From assembly GCF_008329945.1 (NCBI RefSeq), contig NZ_CP035807.1, positions 1,054,001 to 1,118,000 on the forward strand: a stretch of 64,000 bases of DNA, read 5' to 3'. The notes below the pieces were generated by a model. That model saw only the letters and a list, made by a program, of their open reading frames with translations, was not told where the DNA came from and made no database searches. Below, piece after piece: positions 19,545 through 28,319 of this stretch. How positions within the stretch are numbered: the stretch's first letter is position 1; each line of letters opens with the position of its first letter. The position numbers and the translations under genes are program-made. The DNA is from Thiospirochaeta perfilievii. GTDB lineage: Bacteria; Spirochaetota; Spirochaetia; DSM-2461.

Positions 19545-19875
19545 ATGAGTAATAATACTACAGACATAAAATTTAAAAAAGATCCAGGAACATGGTCTTT
19601 GATGGAAAAAATACTACGGGATGGTGCAAGAAAAATGCTTCAACAAGCTCTTGAAAATGAAGTGGCTGAATTTTTAGAAAAACATAGTAACTCAAGAGAT
19701 GAAAATGGTCTGAAGTCCGTAGTAAGAAATGGCTATAATCCAGTGAGAGATATAGTAACTGGGATTGGTAAATTTGAAGTCAAAACACCTAGAATTGACG
19801 ATCGAAAACTACCTGAAACCGAAGACCGGTTTACAAGTGCTATATTGCCCAAATATCTAAGAAAAATACCCAGGG
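19545..19875 (+). mobile_element. IS256-family element, left part only
   Basis: The first 110 codons of the ORF at 19545 encode the N-terminal part of a mutator-type (IS256) transposase: ENEVAEFLEKHSN, VVRNGYNPVRDI, GKFEVKTPRID and SAILPKYLRK. The DDE catalytic domain that should follow is absent, and the sequence passes directly into unrelated coding sequence. Only the left end of the element survives. Its outer boundary upstream of 19545 is not defined. Confidence 0.7.
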
Positions 19876-20321
19876 GAAGTAGTAATTTTTGTGAATTAGA
19901 AAGTTTCCATTTATTTAAAGCGGAATTAGAAATTATAAAAGATAGAGAACACAGGTTTACTCCATTTAAAAATACTTGGTATTACTCTTGTAGAAATAAG
20001 GATGGTTTTCCTTGTGCTGTACTAGATGATTTTAACTTAAATAATAAATTTGATTTAGCATTAGATATTAGACATTATGTTAACCGTAGTGAACCTTGGG
20101 AGTTAAGATTACTCTCTAGAAGTAATGATATAAAAGATCTTCCAGAAATACTAAAAAAACAATTGAAAGAATATCATAGATTTAATTTTGTAACAGAAAC
20201 ACCAGAGTATGCAGGTAGTTCAGGTTATATAAAAACATTAGAAAGAGATATAATGCATCCAGAAATAATTGCTACTATAAAATCTCTTTGTAACACTCTG
20301 GTTGAGGTACAAAATGTTTAA
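19545..20321 (+). CDS. Chimeric ORF: IS256 transposase N-terminus fused to an unrecognised C-terminal region
   Basis: The 258-residue frame joins about 110 residues of IS256 transposase to 148 residues of other origin. The second part (starting near GSSNFCELESFHLFKAE and containing FKNTWYYSCRNKDGFPC and DLALDIRHYV) is not recognised. It may be the 3' end of a gene cut by the insertion element, possibly an upstream member of the defence locus that follows. A strong AAGGAG precedes the ATG, so the fusion could be made, but it should not be active as a transposase. It is separated from the Abi gene by a promoter-hairpin unit. Confidence 0.6.
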   Translation: MSNNTTDIKFKKDPGTWSLMEKILRDGARKMLQQALENEVAEFLEKHSNSRDENGLKSVVRNGYNPVRDIVTGIGKFEVKTPRIDDRKLPETEDRFTSAILPKYLRKIPRGSSNFCELESFHLFKAELEIIKDREHRFTPFKNTWYYSCRNKDGFPCAVLDDFNLNNKFDLALDIRHYVNRSEPWELRLLSRSNDIKDLPEILKKQLKEYHRFNFVTETPEYAGSSGYIKTLERDIMHPEIIATIKSLCNTLVEVQNV

Positions 20322-20349
20322 TAAAATAACTCTTTCAAATTTAATAATG

Positions 20350-20378
20350 TTGAACAATTCTTTAAGTTATAGTATATT
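20350..20378 (+). promoter_or_regulatory. Probable promoter of the Abi-pglZ-brxL operon
   Basis: TTGAAC (20350-20355), a 17-base spacer and TATATT (20373-20378) form a good sigma-70 promoter. Transcription would start near 20385, only a few bases before the hairpin at 20391. Confidence 0.5.
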
Positions 20379-20390
20379 TAAGTTACCAAC

Positions 20391-20437
20391 GCTTGCTACT
20401 TCATTTTTTTTTAAGGTGAAGTCAGTGAGCTTTTTTT
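20391..20437 (+). terminator. Long hairpin with T tail between promoter and Abi gene: terminator or attenuator
   Basis: GCTTGCT-A-CTTCA (20391-20403) pairs with TGAAGTCAGTGAGC (20417-20430) through about 12 pairs, two of them G-U, with one small internal bulge. Seven T follow. It may end the upstream chimeric transcript. Because the best promoter lies directly before it, it could instead act as a leader attenuator for the defence operon. Confidence 0.6.
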
Positions 20438-20453
20438 ATAAGGTTTTAAAACT

Positions 20454-21398
20454 ATGAATAAAATATATGATAAACCTTACAAATCTGCAAAGCAATTAGT
20501 TGACTTCTTATTGGATTATAAACTAAATATTAGCAATCATGAGAGTGCAGAAAGTTTTCTATCAAAAATAAATTACCATAGGTTTAAGATATATTTAAAA
20601 CCATTATGGGATAAAAATAATAACTGTTATAACTCTGATTATACTTTTGAAGATGCAATAGAGCTATATAGATTCGATGATGAGTTGAGGGATTTATTAT
20701 TTACTATTATTGGAAGAATAGAGATAAAATTAAGAACGCGTTTAGATCATACAATATCTAATTATACCAATGATCCTTTCTGGTATTTAAATGATAAATG
20801 GTTTAATAAGAATTCGGCCTATCGTTTTAGATCAAAATTAAATTCTAACTTCTTACAATCCCAAGATAGTGACAGTTTACATTTTAAGAATAACTACATA
20901 AATGATAAGAATGCCAATTATAAAAATCTACCTCCATTTTGGGCTATTATAGAACTATCAACTTTTGGAACTATGATGGATATATTTAAAGCTCTGAATA
21001 AGGATGAATTTAAATTTAGTGGAAAAGAGAATGCCTTAGATACCCTATCTAAAGAGTTTGGAGCAAATAATTTAAAAGTGCTAAATTCTTGGATCGTTTC
21101 AATACGAGATATTAGAAATAAATGTGCTCATCACGCAAGATTATGGAATAGTAATTTAAGAGAACCGAGCAGTATAAAAAAACTTTTATCAAAACCTCCT
21201 GCCCATCCAAATAGAATTTATCTATTTTTTATTGTTGTAGAAATTTTATGTAATAATTTAGATATTGATATCAATATAAAAGAAGAACTTACAAAACTAT
21301 TTGGCAAATATCCAGCTGTTAATTATTTCAAAGATTCTATGGGAGTACCAGATAATTGGTCGGATGATATATTTTGGGAAAGAGGTGCTGTAAAATGA
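20454..21398 (+). CDS. Abi_2 (AbiD/AbiF-like) family abortive-infection protein
   Basis: The 314-residue product matches the Abi_2 family from its start (KPYKSAKQLVDFLLDY, INYHRFKIYLKPLW, ELYRFDDELRDLLFTIIGRIEIKLR) to its end. Members are linked to abortive phage infection. The segment IRDIRNKCAHHARLWN carries an R-N-x-x-x-H arrangement of HEPN ribonucleases, so RNA cleavage is the likely activity. The ATG follows an AAGG site. Its stop overlaps the pglZ ATG by four bases (ATGA), placing it in one operon with the BREX-type genes. The frame is intact. Confidence 0.85.
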   Translation: MNKIYDKPYKSAKQLVDFLLDYKLNISNHESAESFLSKINYHRFKIYLKPLWDKNNNCYNSDYTFEDAIELYRFDDELRDLLFTIIGRIEIKLRTRLDHTISNYTNDPFWYLNDKWFNKNSAYRFRSKLNSNFLQSQDSDSLHFKNNYINDKNANYKNLPPFWAIIELSTFGTMMDIFKALNKDEFKFSGKENALDTLSKEFGANNLKVLNSWIVSIRDIRNKCAHHARLWNSNLREPSSIKKLLSKPPAHPNRIYLFFIVVEILCNNLDIDINIKEELTKLFGKYPAVNYFKDSMGVPDNWSDDIFWERGAVK

Positions 21399-23922
21399 AT
21401 AAATTCCAAGAACCATTAGAGAAATTATTTGATAAACATCGAATAATATTCTGGTGTGATGAAGAAGTTGAATTGTTAGAAGAGTTTAACTCTGTTGATA
21501 TATTAGGTGTTGAGAAGATAGTTGTTTCAAATAATGAGTTTAGTGTTAAATATAAGATAAGTAGGGAATTTTCTGATAAGAAGTTTTTACTCTACTTTGA
21601 GGGTAAAGAACCGGACTATTTAGATGACTGGTTACTTGATATTAAACTTGCTAATTATACATTCCATACAACACCTGAAGCAATTGTACTACAGGAGCTG
21701 GGACTTGATTATCGGTTTAGAGATTTTATTAAGGCCCATAAAGAGTTCTTTAAGAGTAAAAGTAGAACAGAGAAGTTTAAAAAGTTATTGATAACCGATG
21801 TCGTTACTGAAGATGAACTTAGAATGACTATATTAAAAGCTGTTATTACAAGTGAGGCTATTAGTATTGAGGATCTTATTCTAAAACTATTATCTATAAC
21901 TACAGATAAACAAGAGAAGATATTTAAGGATCTAAATAAGTTTAATATTTCAAATTATTTCTGGTTAGTTATTAAAAAGAGTATAATTATCAATCAGATT
22001 CTCCATCACTATATGAACTCGCTATTGAGTTATTTAAAGCTGTTACAAGTTTTATTAATGGAGACTCTCTTATTTCCGTAGGAAGTAACTCTGCATCAAA
22101 TGCCCTATGATCTAGGATAAAACATATGATTTCCAATTGGAAACATGACACAAAGACATTTGTAGAATACTCTAGAAGGGTTCAAGAAGATCTTCATATT
22201 AAAAAGACACTAAACAGTGGTGTTGATATAAATGAACTTGCATCCGAAGATCAATATGATGAGATTGAAAAATATATAATTACTCAACTAATTGAAAAAA
22301 TAAACAGTAATCTAATCTCTTTAAATGACGTAGAGGTTATAATAAAACAGAGAGAGCAGTCTTTCTTCTATGAAGCATCTTTACCATTTTATGAAACCAT
22401 ACTTAATGGAGCTAAACTACAATGGGAGATAGAGTCCCTTAAAGATAAAATTAGTATTGATGATCTTGAATCTTGGGGAGATGAGTATAGTAAGCGACTA
22501 TATAAAGTAGATCTTCATTATAGAAACTTTATACACTCGTATAAACAGACTCAACAAAATCCAGTACTACAGAATCTATTTGATAAGTACCATAATTTGT
22601 ATAGTAATGATTGGTTATTACCACTAAACGATAACTGGCAAAAAACAGTAGACAGAACAGATACATGGAACACTACCCCCGGGAAGAGACAAAGAGACTT
22701 CTATTATTACAATGTAAAACCATTGATTGATAAAGGACAAAAGGCAGTAGTTATTATTTCTGATGCTTTAAGATATGAGATTGGAGTTGATCTAAACGAT
22801 AACTTAAATGCGGAGATGGTATACGAAAGCAAGATAGATCATCTATACAGTGAGCTACCTTCCTATACCCAATTAGGTATGGCATCACTACTACCTAATA
22901 GTGAATTAGAGATTAAAAATGACTGTAATGTATTAATAGACGGAATGAACTCAGATGGGACACCAAATAGATCAAAGATATTAACTAAGAATAGTGGAGT
23001 TCAATCACTAGCTATATCCTATAAAGAGTTTATGAAACTAAATTCTGGAAAAGAAGGACGTGAATTACTAAAAGAGAATAAGTTAGTCTATATCTATCAC
23101 AATAAGATTGATAAAACAGGTGATGATAAAGCAACAGAAGAAGATGTTTTTGATGCTGTTAACCATAGTATTACAGAGTTAAAAGAGCTATTAAAAAGAT
23201 TGTATAACATGAATTCATATAACTACTTTATAACTTCAGATCATGGATTCATCTATCAGGCTAAAGAGTTGGAAGAAAGTGATTTTATAGAGAGTAGTAC
23301 TACTGGGGATATTTGGAAACAAAACAGAAGATTTTTCATAGGTAAAAACTTGGAAAATCACTCATCATATAAAGAGTTTACTGCAAATGAACTTGGGCAA
23401 AATGGAGACTACACCTGTATGTTCCCAAAATCTATAAATAGAGTCCGTGTAAAAGGAGCAGGTAGTAAATTTGTTCATGGAGGAACTTCCCTTCAAGAAG
23501 TTATTATCCCAGTTTTAAGAATTAATAGAAAAAGAGAAGCTATAAGATCATTAGTAGATATTGATATTATTAAAGGTAAAGAGGAGATCAGTTCATCTAT
23601 TAAACCAATAAGTTTTATACAGAGTAAACCTATTGGTGATAAACTACTTCCAAGAAGAATAAAAGCTGCATTCTACAACCATGATAAAACTGTTATTATT
23701 TCTGAAGAGTTTGAGTATACTTTCGATTCAACTGATAGTCTAGAAAGACAGAGAGAGAAAAAGTTTACTTATCACCTTTCTAATAGAGCAACTGATGAGT
23801 TTAATAACCAGAAAGTAGTACTTGTTTTACAAGAAGCTATAGATGGTACTTCAGGCTGGAAAGAGTATAGTACATATGATTTTAGAATGAGTATGTCATC
23901 AACAATGGATTTTGATTTTTAG
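21395..23922 (+). pseudogene. pglZ: BREX phage-defence protein PglZ (alkaline-phosphatase superfamily), two lesions
   Basis: Translation from ATG 21395 runs to a stop at 22079, and the rest is open from 22126 to 23922. Adding one A to the A5 run at 21974-21978 restores IKKEYNYQ and keeps the frame to a TGA at 22108-22110. The same frame then continues SRIKHMISNWKHD without interruption. The repaired product would be about 842 residues, the normal size of type A PglZ. Metal-site motifs VVIISDALRYEIG and FITSDHGFIY are intact. PglZ is the signature component of BREX systems and acts with BrxC and PglX, which are absent here. Nine bases separate it from brxL. Confidence 0.85.
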
Positions 23923-23930
23923 AGGTATAA

Positions 23931-25958
23931 ATGAAAGACTTAGATATAAAATTAAACAAACACTTTTTAGGTAAAGTAGTACGAAAAGATCTCACAAAAT
24001 TAGTCAAGGGTAACGCAATTGTTCCAGCTTATGTTCTTGAATATCTACTTGGTCAATACTGTGCTACAGATGACAATGCTACAATTAATGAAGGTGTTGA
24101 GAGTGTTAAAAATATAATATCCAGTCATTTTGTTCATAGAGAAGAATCAGAACAGATAAAGTCAAAAATTAGAGAGAATGGTAAACACAGAATCATAGAT
24201 AAAGTCTCAGTTTCATTAAACGATAAACGAGATATCTATGAAGCTACATTTATTAATCTAGGTTTAAAAAAGATAGAAATCTCAGCAGATTTAGTAACAA
24301 AACATCCTAAACTCTTATCTAACGGTATTTGGTGCATTATAAACATGGAATACTTTGCTATAGAAGATGGGGAAACCGCTCCTTGGCATATAGGATCTTT
24401 AAAACCTATACAAATATCAAATGTATCCGTTGATGAATATAAAGAAGCTAGAGCTCAATTTTCAACGGAAGAGTGGATAGATCTTCTACTACAGTCTATG
24501 GGATTACAACCAGAAGAGTTTACTAGAAGATCAAAACTGATTCAGTTAAGCCGGTTAGTTCCATATGCAGAGAATAACTATAACTTAATAGAGCTTGGCC
24601 CAAAAGGAACAGGTAAATCACATATTTATTCAGAGCTATCACCACATGGAATACTTATATCCGGTGGAGAAGTTACAAAAGCAAAACTATTTGTTGATAA
24701 TAAAAGTGGAACAATAGGGCTTGTTGGTTACTGGGATGTTGTTGCATACGATGAGTTTGCAGGAACAGGTAAAAGTGTAGACCGGGGTCTTGTAGATATA
24801 ATGAAAAACTACATGGCTAATAAATCATTTTCCAGGGGTACAGAAGTTTTTGGAGCTTCAGCATCAATGGTTTTTGTAGGAAATACTGATCACAGTGTAG
24901 CTTACATGTAAAAACACTCACATCTTTTTGATGCACTTCCCTCTCAATACGCCGACACAGCATTTTTAGACCGTATCCATTGTTATGTTCCAGGCTGGGA
25001 AGTACAAAAACTTAGAAATGAGATGTTTACAAACAACTATGGTTTTATTGTGGACTACCTCTCTGAAATTATGAAGCAATTACGAAGAGAAGATTATACT
25101 CAGGACTTTAAAAAGTACTTTGTTTTATCTGATAGTATTACCACAAGAGACAAAGATTCCATAACTAAAACATTCTCTGGTCTTATTAAAGTTATGTACC
25201 CAGATGGAGAATACTCAGAAATTGAAGCTAAAGAGATTATGGACTTTGCAATAGAGAATCGTAAACGTGTTAAGATACAGCTTATTAAAATGGATGAAAC
25301 ATTTGAACATGTAGACTTTAGTTATACATCCAAGGCTACTGGAGAGACTTACACAGTTAATACTTTAGAATCTATTGAATACGGCTTTAATGAGGATCTA
25401 CAGGTTAAACATATGCATAGTGAAGATCCAGTATCTGATTCTGTTAATATAAGTTCTGAAACAACTCCTGTCAGACAGGTTATATTAAAAGAAGGTAATA
25501 CTGAAATTAGGGATAACCAAGAAGGAATTAGTTATGAGAACCTATTTGGGGATTACTTTGTTGGTGCTAAAGAGATTCTAATAGTAGATCCTTTTATTAG
25601 GATGCCTCATCAATTTAGAAACCTTATGGAGTTAATCAAGGTAATACTAACAAAGAAAGAGATTGGTGAAGAGATAACAATTCATGTTGTAACTGGAGTA
25701 GATGAGGATTACAGATATGAGTCGGATTCTCATTTTACCGAAATTGGAGAATCTATATCTCCGTTAGGTGTATATTTCTCCTATGAGATAAATAATGGAA
25801 TACATGATAGATCAATTGAAATTGATGATAAGTGGAAGATCCTATTAGGTCGTGGTTTAGATATGTTTCAGAAACCTCTTGGTAGATATGATATTGCTGA
25901 AATTTATCCTGAGATTCGGAAATGTAGAGAGTGTAATATTACATATATAAAAAAATAG
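23931..25958 (+). pseudogene. brxL: BrxL-type AAA+ ATPase with a MIT_C-like C-terminal domain, one in-frame stop
   Basis: The open frames 23931-24911 and 25023-25958 are in the same register, split only by TAA at 24909-24911 (probably TTA for Leu in VAYM-L-KHSHLFDALP). The 675-residue product has the BrxL N-terminal region and Walker A LGPKGTGKSH with GYWDVVAYDEFAG as Walker B region. MVFVGNTD and DTAFLDRIHCYVPGWE then follow. After IENRKRVKIQLIKM the usual Lon-like domain is missing. Instead residues from about 530 resemble the MIT C-terminal domain of MITD1: HVVTGVDEDY, IHDRSIEIDDKW, LLGRGLDMFQKP and a final CNITYI strand. BrxL is the DNA-binding ATPase of type I BREX. The stop suggests a decayed gene. 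Confidence 0.82.
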
Positions 25959-26074
25959 ACCTAATTTTAAATTAGTAAAAATAGCTTTGCCACAGAATCA
26001 TCGATAGTGATATTATTAGTTTAATAGGAGTTAATATTTGAAATCAGACGAGACCCGTAGGGTATTTCTGTTGT

Positions 26075-26168
26075 ATCTGTCAAAGATTTTTACAGACTTA
26101 AAAAAGGAAAAAAATTAAGTCAGGGGTAGTCTATCTATTGACAGATGGAGTCCTTATATGTGTTATAT
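26075..26168 (-). repeat. Nested hairpin ending in a GTTATAT core: possible degenerate attC
   Basis: Directly downstream of brnA, ATCTGTCAA (26075-26083) pairs with TTGACAGAT (26138-26146), and inside it GACTTAA pairs with TTAAGTC. GTTATAT at 26162-26168 would be the outer core site of a minus-strand attC. TCAAAGATTTT and CCGTAGGGT nearby resemble parts of the attC at 27493. The opposite core site is not found, so this is at best a damaged site. Confidence 0.3.
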
Positions 26169-26184
26169 GGTTATTCATTTATTT

Positions 26185-26427
26185 TTAAGCTCTATGTAGT
26201 ACTTTTTCTTTATCAAGTCTTTCAGATATCCATATTTTAATTATTGATTGTCGAGGAACACCTAGTCTTTTTGCTTCTTGATCTAATGAGTTTATCATCC
26301 AAGAAGGAAAATCTACATTAACTCTTTTTATATCATAATTTGGTTTTTCAACTTTTGATAAATCAAATTGATCTAAGATATCTTCTTCCCCTGCATCAAA
26401 TTTTTTATCCAATTCTGAAGCTTTCAT
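26185..26427 (-). CDS. brnA: BrnA-type antitoxin
   Basis: The 80-residue product has the BrnA layout: an N-terminal segment with DEEDILDQFDLSK-like acidity and a C-terminal ribbon-helix-helix-like part (VNVDFPSWMINSLDQEAKR, VPRQSIIKIWISERL). BrnA binds and neutralises BrnT and represses the shared promoter. It overlaps the 3' end of brnT by 23 bases, the usual toxin-first order of this pair. It lies at the low end of the cassette-like array. Confidence 0.9.
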   Translation of the reverse strand: MKASELDKKFDAGEEDILDQFDLSKVEKPNYDIKRVNVDFPSWMINSLDQEAKRLGVPRQSIIKIWISERLDKEKVLHRA

Positions 26428-26677
26428 ATAAATCCTCCTCGTTTTTTCTAGACCTTCTAACAGATATTATTCTTACATTTAATTCTCTATAAGTAATAAT
26501 AGCAGTCCAACATTTTCTATTTAATTTTGCTATGATTAAAAATCTTTCTTCTTCCAGGTTTTTTGATGGAAGTTTAATTAAATTTTCATCTTTCCATAAT
26601 TCTTGTGCTTCTAAGAAATCAATTCCATGTTTAATAAAGTTAGAATTACTTTTAATATTATCATATTCAAAATTCAT
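26405..26677 (-). CDS. brnT: BrnT-type ribonuclease toxin
   Basis: The 90-residue product shows the BrnT pattern: FEYDNIKSNSNFIKHGIDF at the start (the W-D-x-x-K-x-x-x-N-x-x-K-H-G-I-D-F motif in slightly altered form), ERFLIIAKLNRKCW and a final RIISVRRSRKNE. BrnT is a type II RNase toxin of the RelE fold that blocks translation. An inverted repeat immediately upstream is a likely autoregulation site. The gene is intact. Confidence 0.9.
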   Translation of the reverse strand: MNFEYDNIKSNSNFIKHGIDFLEAQELWKDENLIKLPSKNLEEERFLIIAKLNRKCWTAIITYRELNVRIISVRRSRKNEEDLYESFRIG

Positions 26678-26690
26678 ATGTTTTAATTAT

Positions 26691-26707
26691 GGTATAATTT
26701 TTATACC
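26691..26707 (-). promoter_or_regulatory. Probable BrnA operator upstream of brnT
   Basis: GGTATAA-TTT-TTATACC is a perfect 7-bp inverted repeat ending 14 bases before the brnT start. On the minus strand it overlaps TATAAA/ATTATA, fit for a -10 region. BrnA proteins are known to repress their own promoter by binding such dyads. Confidence 0.5.
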
Positions 26708-26811
26708 TTGTCATCTAGCGTTTAGTAATAATTTATACTTTTTTTATTTTTTTTAGCATATTAACGAAGTTGATTGCCATTATGCGACAACATCACAATC
26801 ATTTAGTAGAT

Positions 26812-27329
26812 CTATTTAAAATGGTAGGTCATCAGCTTCTTTTTAATACTACCCCATATTTCTTTTATATTATCTTCACCTTCATAATATTCTGCTATGT
26901 CGCCTTTATAGTGAATATCTTGTTTTGGTAATATATTAATTTTCTAGAGTCCGGATATTCACATACATCAACTTTATTTATTGTTCTTAAATCCATATAA
27001 ATTAATGGTTCTGAATTAGGATTATAGATTTGATGTGCTCCAGATTTACTTTTTTCAAATAGCACAATTTCACCTATATTTACTTTTTCAATACCTGTTG
27101 GTGTTCTTAGTTCTCCTTTACCATATATTATAACAAATAATTCTTCCGAATTATGGTGATAATGATATGGATAAGAATATTTTCCTTTTTCCAATGATCT
27201 AATATTACAATTCATGTCTTGAAGATTTAGTTCTTTTCCTAAATTTCCAGAAGACTTCCAACTATATTCTGGTATAGGAGAATTGTTTGATTCTAATTTT
27301 TATTTTTTAGGGTTTATAATTATTGGCAT
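26812..27329 (-). pseudogene. Cupin-domain protein, broken by an in-frame stop and a frameshift
   Basis: The open part (26895-27215, 106 codons) has cupin motifs: YPYHYHHNSEELFVIIYGKG with metal-binding His and Glu, then GEIVLFEKSKSGAHQIYNP. Upstream the same frame continues back through SWKSSGNLGKELNLQD to a TAA at 27300-27302 and an ATG at 27327-27329. Downstream, adding one A near 26919-26921 restores KDIHYKGDIAEYY and a good coding frame to TAG 26812. The intact protein would be about 172 residues. It lies between brnTA and an attC-like site and is probably a dead cassette gene. Confidence 0.7.
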
Positions 27330-27492
27330 AAATACTTCTGATGTTTTTTTAATATTTAGATATTAATTATTGTCTTAAATATATATGAGAAACTATAAAA
27401 TTTAAACAATTTTTCTTTTATGATCATAATAAACAATGAATAAGTGTTTTAACTACTAAATGGCTAAAAGTACTATTCTGTATCTAAAATCC

Positions 27493-27603
27493 ATATAACG
27501 CCTCATTGAAATGCGAAATTATCCCGAAGGGTTGGCGGAGTCTGTGCCTTTTTCTTGCACAGACTCTGACAAAGATTTTGTCATTTCCAATGAATTGTTA
27601 AAT
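27493..27603 (-). repeat. attC-like integron recombination site (minus-strand orientation)
   Basis: On the minus strand the 111-bp site starts with ATTTAAC (27603-27597, a perfect RYYYAAC core) and ends with GCGTTATAT. The arms AATTCATTGGAAATG and CATTTCAATGAGGC pair with one unpaired G, the extrahelical base that sets orientation in attC sites. Inside are a 10-bp hairpin GAGTCTGTGC/GCACAGACTC and the blocks GAAGGGTTGGCG and TGACAAAG, both also found in the second site at 29905. It lies 54 bp downstream of higA, as expected for a cassette ending in its attC. Confidence 0.75.
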
Positions 27604-27656
27604 GCCGATATAAAACAATTAGCCATAAATGACACTTTTAGATGATATTGTTAAAC

Positions 27657-27938
27657 TTATGATGCTGTTAATGTTGTATTAAAATCTAGATTTAGTCCTA
27701 ATGCATTACATACTTTTAAAAAAGTCATCATATTACAACTATTACCATTTTCAAGTTTAGATAATTGTTGTTGTGTAACATGAGCCTTTTTAGATACTTC
27801 AAGCTGACTTAAACCAGAAAGCTCTCTAGCTTCATGTATTTTTAATGCCAGTTCAATGAATTTTTTTTCTTCATCAAAAGATTCTTTAAAATCACTATTT
27901 TCTAAAGATGTATTTAGATGGTTTCTAAATGTTTTCAT
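27657..27938 (-). CDS. higA: HigA-type antitoxin, XRE-family DNA-binding protein
   Basis: The 93-residue product has a helix-turn-helix of the XRE class in its C-terminal half: ARELSGLSQLEVSKKAHVTQQQLSKLENG with the recognition helix at QQQLSKLE. It should neutralise the upstream HigB toxin and repress the operon. It overlaps higB by 14 bases. The stop lies just upstream of the attC at 27493, making higBA an integron cassette. Confidence 0.88.
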   Translation of the reverse strand: MKTFRNHLNTSLENSDFKESFDEEKKFIELALKIHEARELSGLSQLEVSKKAHVTQQQLSKLENGNSCNMMTFLKVCNALGLNLDFNTTLTAS

Positions 27939-28311
27939 TGTATTCCTTCCTTAATTTTTCTTCATTATATTTACTGAGGAAATCGTCTCTATACATTTTT
28001 GCTTTAGCAATTTCCTTTTTAGGTACTTTATTGGTTTTCTTGTTGAAACAATTTGTCAAAATGATAAAATCTTTAAAGCAAAAGAAATAAAGTATTCGAA
28101 CCTGTTTACCTGTAAGCTTTATTCTCAATTCATGAATCCCATCATCTAATATATCAGCATAGGGTCGTGGTAAAAGAGGACCTTTCTCTTCTAATATTGA
28201 AAGCCAACTTAATAATTTTGCTTTATTACTATTTTTTTGAGATTCAACAAAATCAAAAACTTCCGATTCTTGATTTTGTTCATAATAAATAATATTCCAT
28301 TTGTTTATCAT
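27925..28311 (-). CDS. higB: HigB/RelE-family toxin (phage Gp49-like)
   Basis: The 128-residue product has the RelE/HigB fold pattern: WNIIYYEQNQESEVFDFVES, ILEEKGPLLPRPYADIL, IHELRIKLTGKQVRILYFF and ILTNCFNKKTNKVPKKEI. The conserved Arg in ELRIK and the K-rich tail are typical of ribosome-dependent mRNA interferases. It is the first gene of the pair, and a strong inverted repeat precedes it. Confidence 0.88.
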   Translation of the reverse strand: MINKWNIIYYEQNQESEVFDFVESQKNSNKAKLLSWLSILEEKGPLLPRPYADILDDGIHELRIKLTGKQVRILYFFCFKDFIILTNCFNKKTNKVPKKEIAKAKMYRDDFLSKYNEEKLRKEYNENI

Positions 28312-28319
28312 ACAATATA

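Noticed and set aside
19876-20321. Unknown part of the chimeric ORF considered as a PglX/BrxX C-terminus
   Set aside because: The position upstream of pglZ would fit, but no methyltransferase or target-recognition motif is recognisable, so the identity was not claimed.
26755-26811. Possible short attC between brnT and the cupin pseudogene
   Set aside because: GATTG/CAATC arms and a GTTAATA end are present on the minus strand, but there is no RYYYAAC core and the pairing is too short to separate from chance.
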